A stretch of 64,000 nucleotides of DNA from the NCBI RefSeq assembly GCF_030506255.1, contig NZ_CP113431.1, positions 3,979,001-4,043,000 of the forward strand, given 5' to 3'. A program made the translations under genes and the position numbers. Of this stretch, positions 8,028-16,654 are shown piece after piece. Under the pieces are notes generated by a model that saw only the letters and a list, made by a program, of their open reading frames with translations, did not search any database and had not been told where the DNA came from. Source of the stretch: Nocardioides sp. Arc9.136 (GTDB taxonomy: Bacteria > Actinomycetota > Actinomycetes > Propionibacteriales > Nocardioidaceae). The stretch's first letter is position 1. Each line of letters begins with the position of its first letter.

Positions 8028-9992
8028 ATGAGCGACGTGACCGTCCCGGACCGCGCGCTCCGCGCCCTCGCCGCCGTCCTGGCGGTGGTCGCGGTCACCT
8101 CCTGCGCGCTGGTCCGCCCACTGCAGGCCTGGTGGGACGACGGCGCCCGGGCCGGAGCCGCCGGCGACCTCGCCCTGGGCACGGTCTGGCCGGTCGTCGG
8201 CGCGCTCGTCGTGCGGGCCCGCCCGCGCAACCCGGTCGGCTGGCTGCTGCTGGTGCCGGCACTGATCGGCCCCTACCAGGTGCTGGCGGTCTACGCCGGG
8301 CACGTCGCGGGCGTCGGGGTGCTCGGCGGGTTCGCCGCCTGGGTGGCGATCTGGGGTTTCGCGCCGTACTTCTTCACCCTCCCGCTGCTTCCCCACGTCT
8401 TCCCCGACGGCCGCCCGCCGAGCCCGCGTTGGCGCCCGGTCGTGCTGGGCGTGGCGGTGGTCGCGACGGTCACGACGGTGGCGCGGATGCTGTCCCCGAT
8501 CGACGCCGACATCGTCCCCGGCCTGATGAACCCGCTCGGGATCGAGCGGGCCACCTGGCTGCGCCACGTCACCCAGACCGGCGCCTCGCTGCTGTTCCTC
8601 GTCGGCATCCCGCTGGCGGTCGTCTCTCTCGCCGTTCGGATCCGCCGCGCCCGCGACGTCGAACGCACCCAGCTGCAGTGGCTGTTCCTCGGCGGGCTGC
8701 TCCTCGTGGTGGCCGTGCTGATCCCCTTCGGCTCGCTCGACGCGTGGAACGGCGTCGTGGGGCTCTCCGCCCTCCCGGTGGCGATCGGCGTCGCGATGCT
8801 GCGCCACCGGCTCTTCGACGTCGAGCTGACGCTCAACCGCACGCTTGTCTTCGGCCTGCTCACCGGCGCCGTCGTCGCGGTGTACGTGCTCCTCGTGTAC
8901 GGCGTGCAGGCGGTCGCTCCCGACTCGACCTGGAGCGTCGCGCTCGTCGCCCTCTCCGCCCTCGCCGCAGCGGCCGGCCGGGAACGGGTGCAGGAGCTGG
9001 TGGACCGCCGGCTCTTCGGGCACCGGCACAACCCGTACGCCGTGGTGTCGCGCGTCGGGCGCCACGTCGCCGCCGCCTCCCAGCCGGTCGACGCGCTGCA
9101 GGGGCTGGTCGACGGGCTGCGCGACGCGCTGCGGCTGCCGTCGGTGGCCTTCACCAGCGATGAGGTGTCGGTCGCCTCGGGCACCCCGCTCCACGGCAGC
9201 CGCGTCGTCCCGTGCACCGCCCTCGGCGCCCGGGTCGGCGAGCTCCACGTCGGGCTGCGCACCGCGGGCGAGCGCTGGTCCCCCGAGCAGGAGGCCGCGG
9301 TCGAGGAGGTCGCGGCCCGCGCCGGCACCCTGGCGTACGCCGCCGGGCTGGTCGCGGACGTGGCCCGCTCCCGGGGCCGGATCGTGGCCGCGCGCGAGGA
9401 GGAGCGCCGACGGCTGCGCGCGGACCTGCACGACGGGGTCGCCCCGAACCTCGCCGGCACCGCCCTGCAGCTGGAGTCCCTGGCCAAGCGGCTGGCCCGC
9501 GACGACCAGCCGGCGCTCGCCGAGCGCGTGACCCAGCTGGGCGACGGTCTGCGCGGCACCGTCACCGAGCTCCGCGCCCTCGTCCACGGCCTGCGCCCGC
9601 CGGTGCTCGACCAGCGCGGCCTGGCCGGGGCGCTGCGCGACCTCGTGGTCGGCCACGAGGACGTGCCGCGCTGCACCGCCGAGGTCGGCGACCTCGGTGC
9701 GCCGCACGCCGCGGTCGAGGTGGCGGCGTACGCGATCGCGTCCGAGGCGTTCAGCAACGCGCTGCGGCACGCGGTCGCCGGCACGGTGCGGCTACGGGCC
9801 GCGGTCCGCGGCCGGGACCTCGTCGTCGAGGTCGTCGACGACGGCGTCGGGCTCCCGGCCCGTCCGCGAGCCGGGGTCGGCACCGTCAGCATGCGCGAGC
9901 GGGCGGCCGAGGTGGGCGGCCGGCTCGAGGTCGTCCCCACGCCCGGCGGCGGCACCACGGTCCGCGCCACCCTGCCCCTGGAGGTCCCGTGA
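8028..9992 (+). CDS. NarL/DesK-type sensor histidine kinase with multi-TM and GAF-like sensor
   Basis: 654-residue membrane kinase. The first ~320 residues form about eight hydrophobic segments, followed by a GAF-like region (~335-440), a HisKA_3 dimerization domain with the phospho-acceptor His468 (RRRLRADLHDGVAPNLAG) and a C-terminal HATPase_c domain (N box EAFSNALRHA, G1 box VVDDGVGLP, GVGTVSMRERA). The kinase usually shares a DxxxQ phosphatase motif; here the position after DGVA is Pro, so phosphatase activity may be weak. The stop overlaps the GTG of the downstream regulator by four bases, so they are partners. The signal is unknown. Confidence 0.9.
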   Translation: MSDVTVPDRALRALAAVLAVVAVTSCALVRPLQAWWDDGARAGAAGDLALGTVWPVVGALVVRARPRNPVGWLLLVPALIGPYQVLAVYAGHVAGVGVLGGFAAWVAIWGFAPYFFTLPLLPHVFPDGRPPSPRWRPVVLGVAVVATVTTVARMLSPIDADIVPGLMNPLGIERATWLRHVTQTGASLLFLVGIPLAVVSLAVRIRRARDVERTQLQWLFLGGLLLVVAVLIPFGSLDAWNGVVGLSALPVAIGVAMLRHRLFDVELTLNRTLVFGLLTGAVVAVYVLLVYGVQAVAPDSTWSVALVALSALAAAAGRERVQELVDRRLFGHRHNPYAVVSRVGRHVAAASQPVDALQGLVDGLRDALRLPSVAFTSDEVSVASGTPLHGSRVVPCTALGARVGELHVGLRTAGERWSPEQEAAVEEVAARAGTLAYAAGLVADVARSRGRIVAAREEERRRLRADLHDGVAPNLAGTALQLESLAKRLARDDQPALAERVTQLGDGLRGTVTELRALVHGLRPPVLDQRGLAGALRDLVVGHEDVPRCTAEVGDLGAPHAAVEVAAYAIASEAFSNALRHAVAGTVRLRAAVRGRDLVVEVVDDGVGLPARPRAGVGTVSMRERAAEVGGRLEVVPTPGGGTTVRATLPLEVP

Positions 9993-10663
9993 GCACCGAC
10001 CCGTCCCGTCCGTCCTCCGCCGTGCGGGTGCTGGTCGTCGACGACCACCCCGTCTTCCGGGCCGGGATGGTGACCGTCCTCGACGACCTGCCGGGCATCG
10101 AGGTGGTCGCCCAGGCCGCCGACGGCGAGCAGGCGGTCGCGCTGGCCGGCGAGCACGCGCCGGACGTGGTGCTGATGGACCTGCGGATGCCCGGCGTCGG
10201 CGGGCTGGAGGCGACCGCGCGGATCCGGGTCGAGCACCCCGACGTCGCGGTGGTCGTGCTGACCATGGACTCCGACGACGACTCGGTCTTCGCGGCGCTG
10301 CGGGCCGGGGCCCGGGGCTACCTGCTCAAGGAGGCCGAGGTCGACGACATCGAGCGGGCGGTCGTGGGCGCCGCCCGCGGCGAGGCCGTCTTCGGCTCGG
10401 GCATCGCCGGCCGGGTGCTGGCGTACTTCTCCGGCGCGCGGCCGACGGTCTCGGCGTTCCCCCAGCTGACCCCCCGCGAGCACGAGGTCCTCGAGCTGAT
10501 CGCGCAGGGGCTCGACAACACCACGATCGCGCGCCGGCTGTTCCTGTCCGACAAGACCGTCCGCAACCGGGTCAGCGACGTGCTGGGCAAGCTGCACGCC
10601 CGGTCCCGCGCCGAGATGGTGGCGCTGGCGCGGGACGCGGGGCTGGGCGGGCAGCCCGGCTAG
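9989..10663 (+). CDS. NarL/FixJ family response regulator
   Basis: 224-residue two-domain regulator. The receiver has the acidic pair VVDDHP, phosphorylation site Asp64 (VLMDLRMPG) and Lys114 (YLLKEA). A C-terminal LuxR-type helix-turn-helix follows at about 160-215 (LTPREHEVLELIAQGLDNTTIARRLF and SDKTVRNRVSDVLGKL, read consecutively). Translated from a GTG overlapping the kinase stop, so the two proteins are made together. It probably binds the region upstream of its own operon and of the divergent membrane-protein gene. Confidence 0.94.
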   Translation: MSTDPSRPSSAVRVLVVDDHPVFRAGMVTVLDDLPGIEVVAQAADGEQAVALAGEHAPDVVLMDLRMPGVGGLEATARIRVEHPDVAVVVLTMDSDDDSVFAALRAGARGYLLKEAEVDDIERAVVGAARGEAVFGSGIAGRVLAYFSGARPTVSAFPQLTPREHEVLELIAQGLDNTTIARRLFLSDKTVRNRVSDVLGKLHARSRAEMVALARDAGLGGQPG

Positions 10664-10809
10664 CCGCGCCGGGTGTTCTGGACGACCACGATCACCAGCG
10701 CGACGCCGAGGCCGGCGAGGATCGGTCCGAAGACGCCCGACCCGGCGACCCACCACAGCGCCCCGGAGACGACGAGGAACGCCGCGAGCAGGTAGAGCAG
10801 CACCCTCAC
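10660..10809 (-). CDS. Small two-helix membrane protein
   Basis: A 49-residue frame starting at GTG 10809, 10 bases after the stop of the acyl-CoA ligase gene: VRVLLYLLAAFLVVSGALWW, then a Gly-rich turn, a second hydrophobic helix (GVALVIVVVQ) and a basic end NTRRG. Two TM helices with a positively charged tail and good codon bias support a real gene co-transcribed with the ligase. The last four bases overlap the convergent response-regulator stop. Function unknown. Confidence 0.6.
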   Translation of the reverse strand: MRVLLYLLAAFLVVSGALWWVAGSGVFGPILAGLGVALVIVVVQNTRRG

Positions 10810-10819
10810 CGGGCGGACC

Positions 10820-12385
10820 TCACGCCAGCTCGCGCTTGAGGATCTTGCCGGTCGCGGTCATCGGCAGGGCGTCGACGACCTCGACGAGGCGGGGGTACTT
10901 GTACGCCGCGAGCTGCTCCTTGGACCACGCCACGAGCTCCTCGGGGGTGACCGACGCGCCCTCGTTCAGGATGACGAACGCCTTGATCTCCTCGCCGTGG
11001 CTCTCGTGCGGCACACCGATGACCGCGGCGAGCGAGACCGCCTCGTGGGTCATCAGGACCTCCTCGATCTCGCGCGGGTACACGTTGAAGCCGCCGCGGA
11101 TGATCATGTCCTTGGACCGGTCGACGATGTAGTACCAGCCGTCCTCGTCCTTGCGCGCGAGGTCGCCGGAGCGGAACCACCCGTCGTGGATCGCCTCGTC
11201 GGTCGCCTCGGGCCGGCCGTGGTAGCCCTTCATGATGTTGTGGCCCTTGATCGCGATCTCGCCGACCGCGTCGGGGCCCGGCTCGTCGATCTCCTCCCAC
11301 GACTCGGGCTTGAGCAGCGTCATCTCCACGCCGGGCACCGGCACGCCGATCGAGCCGACGCGCGGCGGCTGGCCGTGCGGGGAGAACGACGCCACCGGTG
11401 AGGTCTCCGAGAGGCCGTAGCCCTCGAGGATGGTGACGCCGAAGCGCTTCTCGAAGTCCTTGTGCACCTCGACCGGCAGCGCGGAGCCGCCGGCGGCCGC
11501 GACGCGCAGGTTCTCGGCGATGGAGCCGACGTCGACGCCCTCCTCGAGCGCGCCGAGCAGGCCCCAGTACATCGTCGGGACGCCGGCGAAGAAGGTGACC
11601 TTCTCCTTGAGCATCAGCCCGAGCGCGGCCTGCGCCTCGAAGCGCGGCAGCATCACGACGGTGCCGCCGTAGGCGAACGCGCCGTTCTGGATGACGGTCT
11701 GGCCGAAGGAGTGGAACAGCGGCAGCACGCACAGGTAGGTGTCGGGCTTGCTCGCGTCGGCGCCGAACAGCTGCTCCCCGAGCAGCGCGTTGTCGCGCAT
11801 GTTGCGGTGCCGCAGCTCCGCGCCCTTGGGCTGGCCGGTCGTGCCGGAGGTGTAGAGGATGACCGCGGTGTCGTCCTCGTCGGTCTCCACCGAGGTGAAC
11901 TCGCCGGGCTGGCCGCCCATCGCCTGCGCCATCGTCTCGGTGCCCTCGATCGGGCTGGCCGCGGCGAGGTCGGCGGTGATCACGAAGAAGTGCTCGCAGC
12001 CCGCGGCCTCGCCGAAGCCGGCGTACCCCTCCTTGGCCATGGGCAGGTCGGGGGTGCCCTCGAAGCAGAAGTAGGCCTTCGCGTCGGAGTCCTCGAGGTG
12101 GTAGGCGACCTCGCGCCCCTTGAGCAGCACGTTGAGCGGGACCACGGTCGCGCCGGCCTTGAGGATGCCGTAGTAGACGACCGAGAAGTAGGGCAGGTTG
12201 GGGCAGCTCAGCGCGACCTTGTCGCCGGGGCGGATCCCGCGGGAGACCAGCAGGTTGGCCACCATGTTGGCGAACGAGTCGACGGCGGCATAGGTCAGCC
12301 GGGTCTCACCGAGGACGACCGCGTCCCGGTCGGGGTACTGCTGGGCGCTGGTCTCGAGCAGGGACGAGAGGTTGTACGACGACAC
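10820..12385 (-). CDS. Long-chain fatty-acid--CoA ligase (AMP-forming, FadD-like)
   Basis: 521-residue ANL-superfamily enzyme that activates a carboxylic acid as acyl-AMP and then acyl-CoA. The phosphate loop ILYTSGTTGQPKGAELRHRN, the LEGYGLSETSP motif, GWFRSGDLARKDEDGWYYIV and the C-terminal catalytic lysine in MTATGKILKRELA are all intact, and RGGFNVYPREIEEVL marks the hinge. GTG start at 12385. It is followed by the small membrane protein and preceded, after 48 bases, by the SRPBCC gene. Substrate chain length cannot be read from sequence. Confidence 0.93.
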   Translation of the reverse strand: MSSYNLSSLLETSAQQYPDRDAVVLGETRLTYAAVDSFANMVANLLVSRGIRPGDKVALSCPNLPYFSVVYYGILKAGATVVPLNVLLKGREVAYHLEDSDAKAYFCFEGTPDLPMAKEGYAGFGEAAGCEHFFVITADLAAASPIEGTETMAQAMGGQPGEFTSVETDEDDTAVILYTSGTTGQPKGAELRHRNMRDNALLGEQLFGADASKPDTYLCVLPLFHSFGQTVIQNGAFAYGGTVVMLPRFEAQAALGLMLKEKVTFFAGVPTMYWGLLGALEEGVDVGSIAENLRVAAAGGSALPVEVHKDFEKRFGVTILEGYGLSETSPVASFSPHGQPPRVGSIGVPVPGVEMTLLKPESWEEIDEPGPDAVGEIAIKGHNIMKGYHGRPEATDEAIHDGWFRSGDLARKDEDGWYYIVDRSKDMIIRGGFNVYPREIEEVLMTHEAVSLAAVIGVPHESHGEEIKAFVILNEGASVTPEELVAWSKEQLAAYKYPRLVEVVDALPMTATGKILKRELA

Positions 12386-12433
12386 TTGTGGCCTCCATCA
12401 CGACGGTCCGGACGGGCCCAACCTACTCACTGG

Positions 12434-12874
12434 TCACGAAGGATCCGAGCCCGGCCGGTGCCGCGCGCCGAGGATGCGCGCGGCGCGGCGCAGGTCGGAC
12501 CGGACGGCGCCCGGGGAGACCAGCTGCAGCGCCCGCGCGAGCGGGCCCGCGAGCCCTCGCCCGCGCAGCCGCATCGACACCGAGACGACGCAGCCGCTGC
12601 CCGGGGCCGGCGCCAGCTCCAGGGTCAGGTCGGCCTCGAAGCCGCGCCAGGTGCCGGTCTCGGACCAGCGCAGCGGCCGCACCAGTTCGGTGGTGCGCAT
12701 CCGCGGGCGGAGCCCCGGGAGCGTGACGTCGGTCCAGGTCTGGCCGACCCCGACCTCCCCGACCACGTCCTCGACCCGCGCCAGGCTCGACTGCCACTCC
12801 GCCCGGTTGGCCGGGTCGGCGAGGTAGTCGATCACCACCTCCGGCGGCACCGGGAAGTGGACCGAGCCGCTCAC
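12434..12874 (-). CDS. SRPBCC (START/polyketide cyclase-like) family protein
   Basis: 146-residue protein with the helix-grip pattern: a first strand SGSVHFPVPPEVVIDYLADPANRAEW split as usual by the helix, middle strands WTDVTLPGLRPRM and LRWSETGTW, and a long C-terminal helix. Such folds bind hydrophobic ligands; several actinobacterial copies are simply called polyketide cyclase or hypothetical. GTG 12874 lies 16 bases after the purC stop, so it is read with purC. No catalytic residue can be assigned. Confidence 0.75.
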   Translation of the reverse strand: MSGSVHFPVPPEVVIDYLADPANRAEWQSSLARVEDVVGEVGVGQTWTDVTLPGLRPRMRTTELVRPLRWSETGTWRGFEADLTLELAPAPGSGCVVSVSMRLRGRGLAGPLARALQLVSPGAVRSDLRRAARILGARHRPGSDPS

Positions 12875-12890
12875 GGCAGCGCCACCGGAG

Positions 12891-13787
12891 TCACCAGGTC
12901 TCGCCGGTGAGCCGCTCGTAGGCCTCGACGTAGCGGGCACGGGTCCGCTCGACGACCTCGGGCGGGAGCGGCGGCGGCGCCGCGCCGGACGCCTTGTCCC
13001 AGCCGGACTCCGGGGAGGTCAGCCAGTTGCGGACCACCTGCTTGTCGTACGACGGCTGGGTGCGGCCCGGCTGCCACTCCGCGAGCGGCCAGAACCGCGA
13101 GGAGTCCGGGGTCAGCACCTCGTCGCCGAGCACCGTGGTGCCGTCGGGCCGGTCGCCGAACTCCAGCTTGGTGTCGGCCAGGATGATCCCCTGCTCCCGC
13201 GCGACGGCCTCGGCGCGGGCGTAGACCTCCAGCGTCAGGTCCCGCAGCCGGGCGGCGCCGCCGGGGCCGACGACGGCCGCGACCGCCTCGAGGTCGACGT
13301 TCTCGTCGTGGTCGCCGAACGCCGCCTTCGTTGCCGGGGTGAAGATCGGCTCGGGCAGCCGCGAGCCGTCCTCGAGACCGTCGGGCAGGGGGTTGCCGCA
13401 GACCGCGCCGGTCGCGCGGTAGTCGGCCAGGCCGGAGCCGGTGAGGTAGCCCCGCGCGACGCACTCGACCGGGAACATCGAGAGCTTCTCGCACACCACC
13501 GCGCGGCCACGGACCTGCGCGGGCACGTCGGTGGAGAGGACGTGGTGGGGGACGATGTCGGCGAGCCGGTCGAACCACCACAGCGACATCCGGGTGAGGA
13601 TCTCGCCCTTGTCGGGGATCGTCGCGTCGAGGATGAAGTCGTAGGCCGAGATCCGGTCGCTGGCGACCATGAGCAGCGCGCCGGCGTACGGGCCCTCGGT
13701 CAGCTCGTAGAGGTCGCGCACCTTGCCGGAGTGGAGGTGCGTCGCGCCCTCGATGGTCGGGGCTGCGGGGATCTCGACGTCTGCCAC
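12891..13787 (-). CDS. purC: Phosphoribosylaminoimidazole-succinocarboxamide synthase
   Basis: 298-residue SAICAR synthetase joining aspartate to CAIR with ATP in purine synthesis. Signature regions are THLHSGKVRDLYEL (nucleotide loop), SDRISAYDFIL, CVARGYLTGSGLADYRATG and IILADTKLEFG. Length is normal. Starts at GTG 13787, behind TAGCCT with 6 bases between, so the transcript is probably leaderless. It leads a two-gene unit with the SRPBCC gene and is divergent from a HIT-like gene. Confidence 0.97.
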   Translation of the reverse strand: MADVEIPAAPTIEGATHLHSGKVRDLYELTEGPYAGALLMVASDRISAYDFILDATIPDKGEILTRMSLWWFDRLADIVPHHVLSTDVPAQVRGRAVVCEKLSMFPVECVARGYLTGSGLADYRATGAVCGNPLPDGLEDGSRLPEPIFTPATKAAFGDHDENVDLEAVAAVVGPGGAARLRDLTLEVYARAEAVAREQGIILADTKLEFGDRPDGTTVLGDEVLTPDSSRFWPLAEWQPGRTQPSYDKQVVRNWLTSPESGWDKASGAAPPPLPPEVVERTRARYVEAYERLTGETW

Positions 13788-13793
13788 GTGCCC

Positions 13794-13799
13794 AGGCTA
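13794..13799 (-). promoter_or_regulatory. Likely -10 box of a leaderless purC promoter
   Basis: TAGCCT on the minus strand ends 6 bases before the purC GTG. Called by spacing to the start codon; no clear -35 element is seen. Confidence 0.5.
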
Positions 13800-13820
13800 G
13801 TGCGGTGGCACAGTGGGTCC

Positions 13821-14435
13821 ATGGCAGAGTCCGCCGCCGCCGTCCACGCCCGCGTCCTGGAGCACGCCGCCGACGCGCGGCTGCCGATGCCGCCCTCGGG
13901 CGACTGGGACAGCTTCCCCTGGGAGGTGCGCGAGGGCCGGGTCGCACCGCGGGCCCTGCGACCGCCCTCCCCCGACCCGCTGCGCGAGGGCGAGGACCCT
14001 GCCCGGCCCTGCTCGTCGTGCGCGGGCTTCGACCCCGCCCGGGTGGTGTGGGAGGACGAGCACTGGGTGCTGACCCACCGCGGCGCGCCGTCGGGGCTGC
14101 CGCTGGTGCTCCTGCTGCACGCCCGCGAGCACCTGGACCTCGGCGACCTCGACGACGACCTCGCCTCCGAGCTGGGCCGGATCACCAACCGCCTGGTGCG
14201 CATCGTCGGCGCCCTGGAGAACATCGGGCGCGTGCACGTGGACCGTTGGGGCGACGGCGGCTCGCACCTGCACCAGTGGTTCTTCGCGCGCACGGCCGGC
14301 CTGACCGGCGTGCTGGGCTCCCACGCCGCGGAGTGGGACGAGATCCTCCCGCCCGGCCCGGAGGACGTCTGGCGCGCCGACCTGCACGCCGTCGCCGTCA
14401 AGCTGGCCAACTGGGGCGGCACCGCGCGAGCGTGA
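13821..14435 (+). CDS. HIT-superfamily-like protein of unknown function
   Basis: 204-residue soluble protein with the plan of a HIT/galactose-1-phosphate uridylyltransferase-like fold: WEDEHWVLTHRGAPSGLPLVLLLHAREH, a helix LASELGRITNRLVRIV, and a His-rich strand RWGDGGSHLHQWFFAR where HIT proteins carry H-x-H-x-H. Only two histidines of the triad are obvious, so catalytic activity is uncertain. A CSSC pair (about residues 57-60) might bind metal. ATG 13821 is divergent from purC. I would not go beyond HIT-like. Confidence 0.65.
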   Translation: MAESAAAVHARVLEHAADARLPMPPSGDWDSFPWEVREGRVAPRALRPPSPDPLREGEDPARPCSSCAGFDPARVVWEDEHWVLTHRGAPSGLPLVLLLHAREHLDLGDLDDDLASELGRITNRLVRIVGALENIGRVHVDRWGDGGSHLHQWFFARTAGLTGVLGSHAAEWDEILPPGPEDVWRADLHAVAVKLANWGGTARA

Positions 14436-14457
14436 CCCGCCCCGCCCAGCCGGCCGA

Positions 14458-15054
14458 TCAGCCGGTCGCGCGGGCCGTGCGGCGCCAGGGGGCGGGTCGA
14501 CCGTGGAGCCACCACTCCATCCGGCGGGTCATCCACGGGAGGGCGACGTACGTCATCACCGGCGTCATCACGAGGACGACGGCGAGCACGCGCAGCGGCA
14601 GCCAGACCCCGCCCAGGACCGGGGCGGCCAGCCAGTTGACCAGCACGCTGAGCGGGTAGAACACCAGGAAGATCACCGAGGCCTGCTTCCAGCGCGGCGG
14701 CGCGGCCGGCACCGCGCGCAGGTCCTCGACGTCGCGGGTGGTCGGGTCGTCGAACCACCCCTCGATGCCGGTACGGCGCTCCACGCGCGAGTCGACCACG
14801 CCGAGGCCGGCGGCCGAGGAGCGCCACCACTGCCGCTGAGGGGAGTGCTCCCACGCCTGCAGCGCGGCGCCGTCGGCGAACCGGTAGAGCATGTGCCAGG
14901 TGCTCGAGCCGGTCTCCGGCCGCACCCAGCCGGCGCCGAGGAAGCCGGGGAACTGCTGGGCCAGCGCGGTGCCCGCCTGCAGCCAGCTCAGCATCTCCGC
15001 GTCGTGCCCGGGGTCGAGCGTGCGGGTGATGGAGACGGTCACGGGCGCGGTCAT
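14458..15054 (-). CDS. Antibiotic biosynthesis monooxygenase (ABM) domain protein with membrane anchor
   Basis: 198 residues. The N-terminal ~100 form an ABM-type ferredoxin-like barrel (VTVSITRTLDPGHDAEMLSW, FLGAGWVRPETGSSTWHMLY, FADGAALQAWEHSP), and the rest holds two hydrophobic helices (VIFLVFYPLSVLVNWLA and LRVLAVVLVMTPVMTYVALP). Fusion of ABM to a two-helix tail is common in bacteria; role unknown, possibly oxidation or stress related. ATG at 15054. Convergent with the HIT-like gene. Confidence 0.78.
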   Translation of the reverse strand: MTAPVTVSITRTLDPGHDAEMLSWLQAGTALAQQFPGFLGAGWVRPETGSSTWHMLYRFADGAALQAWEHSPQRQWWRSSAAGLGVVDSRVERRTGIEGWFDDPTTRDVEDLRAVPAAPPRWKQASVIFLVFYPLSVLVNWLAAPVLGGVWLPLRVLAVVLVMTPVMTYVALPWMTRRMEWWLHGRPAPWRRTARATG

Positions 15055-15090
15055 GCCCGCATGGTCCGGCCACGAGCACCGCGCCACCAA

Positions 15091-15129
15091 ACCGCGCGAC
15101 CGGACCGCGCGACCGGACCGCGCGACCGG
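15091..15129. repeat. Three tandem copies of a 13-bp unit
   Basis: ACCGCGCGACCGG is repeated three times without gaps, followed by a partial ACC. It lies in the 141-bp region between the divergent ABM and MFS genes, so it may affect their promoters. Slippage during replication could change the copy number. Confidence 0.75.
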
Positions 15130-15195
15130 ACCACGCAGCGAACTCGGCGCCGCCCGCGCTGAGTAGGCCCGGCACCGACGGGGCAACGGGTCCCG

Positions 15196-16641
15196 GTGAG
15201 CGAGGAGGGGACCAGCGCCGACCAGCGGCCGGAGGAGCGTCTCGACGACGACTACACCCCCGACCCGCGGCGCTGGAGGATCCTCGGCGTCACCCTCGTC
15301 GTCGGCTTCATGTCGCTGCTCGACGTGACGATTGTGAACGTCGCCATCCCCTCCATGCAGGAGGGGCTGGGCACCTCCGCCGGCACGATCCAGTGGGTCG
15401 TGTCCGGCTACGCGCTGGCCTTCGGGCTCACGCTGGTCGCCGGCGGCCGGCTGGGCGACGCCTACGGCCGCCGCCGGCTGATGCTGATCGGCCTGACCGG
15501 CTTCATCCTCTCCAGCGCCGCGGTCGGACTCGCGCCGAACACCGCGACGGTGATCGCCGCTCGGCTCGCGCAGGGCGCGACCGCCGGGCTGCTCACCCCG
15601 CAGAACTCCGGCCTGATCCAACAGCTCTTCCGGGGTCCCGAGCGCGGCCGCGCGTTCGGCGCCTTCGGCTTCACCGTCTCCCTCTCCTCGGCCCTGGGGC
15701 CGGTGCTGGGCGGCGCGATCATCGCGCTGGCCGGCGAGGAGGAGGGCTGGCGCTGGCTCTTCCTGGTCAACGTCCCCATCGGGCTGGCCGCCCTGGTCGC
15801 GATCGCCGTGATCGTCCCGGGCCCCGACCGTCGGGACGACAGCGGCACGTGGATCGACGTGCCGGGCGCGCTGCTGCTCGGCGGTGCGGTGCTGTGCGTG
15901 CTCTTCCCGCTCGTGAGCCTGGAGAGCGGCGCCCTGCTGCCGCTGGTGCTGCTCGCCGGCGCCCCGGCGTTCGGCTGGGCCTTCGTGCGGTGGGAGGCCC
16001 GGCTGCGACGCCAGGGCCGGCCGCCGCTGCTCGACGTCGGCCTGCTGCGCACGCTGCCCGGCTACAGCACCGGGATGGCGATCGGCACCCTCTACTTCAC
16101 GGGGTTCACCGGCATCTTCCTGGTGCTCTCGGTCCACCTGCAGGGCGAGCTCGGCCTCTCGCCGCTGGCGGCCGGCGCGCTGACCACGCCGTTCGCCGCC
16201 GGCGCCGCGGTCACCGCACCCCTCGCGGGCCGGCTGGTGTCGCAGGCGGGGCGCACGCTGACCGTCGTCGCGCTCGTCACGATGATGACCGGCACCGCGC
16301 TCACCGCCTGGCTCGCGCCCGGCTTCGACGACGGGCGGATCTGGATGGCGCTGGTCCCGTGCCTGCTGCTCGCGGGCCTCGGCGGCGGCGGCGTCATCTC
16401 GCCGAACTTCACCCTCACCCTCGCCGAGGTGCCGCCCCGGATGGGCGGCGCCGCCGGCGCGGCGCTGCAGACCGGCCAGCGGATCGGGTCCTCGCTGGGC
16501 GCGGCGCTGCTGATGACGACGTACGGCATCGCGATGGGCCCGTTCGGCGGCGAGGGCGCGCTCCGGGCGGCCCTGCTCGCCTCGCTGGCGGTGCTGTCCC
16601 TGGCGCTCGCCGCCGCGGTCTGGTCACGCCGGCACGAGTGA
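15196..16641 (+). CDS. MFS transporter, DHA2-like family
   Basis: 481-residue exporter starting at GTG 15196. Features are MSLLDVTIVNVAIPSM in TM1, GGRLGDAYGRRRLMLIG in the cytoplasmic loop 2-3, AARLAQGATAGLLTPQ in TM4, and about 14 hydrophobic segments. A 30-residue acidic N-terminal tail precedes TM1. Likely proton-driven efflux of a small molecule. No adjacent regulator of its own is seen. The carboxymuconolactone decarboxylase-like gene follows after 13 bases and is probably co-transcribed. Confidence 0.88.
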   Translation: MSEEGTSADQRPEERLDDDYTPDPRRWRILGVTLVVGFMSLLDVTIVNVAIPSMQEGLGTSAGTIQWVVSGYALAFGLTLVAGGRLGDAYGRRRLMLIGLTGFILSSAAVGLAPNTATVIAARLAQGATAGLLTPQNSGLIQQLFRGPERGRAFGAFGFTVSLSSALGPVLGGAIIALAGEEEGWRWLFLVNVPIGLAALVAIAVIVPGPDRRDDSGTWIDVPGALLLGGAVLCVLFPLVSLESGALLPLVLLAGAPAFGWAFVRWEARLRRQGRPPLLDVGLLRTLPGYSTGMAIGTLYFTGFTGIFLVLSVHLQGELGLSPLAAGALTTPFAAGAAVTAPLAGRLVSQAGRTLTVVALVTMMTGTALTAWLAPGFDDGRIWMALVPCLLLAGLGGGGVISPNFTLTLAEVPPRMGGAAGAALQTGQRIGSSLGAALLMTTYGIAMGPFGGEGALRAALLASLAVLSLALAAAVWSRRHE

Positions 16642-16654
16642 GGTCGAATGGGTC

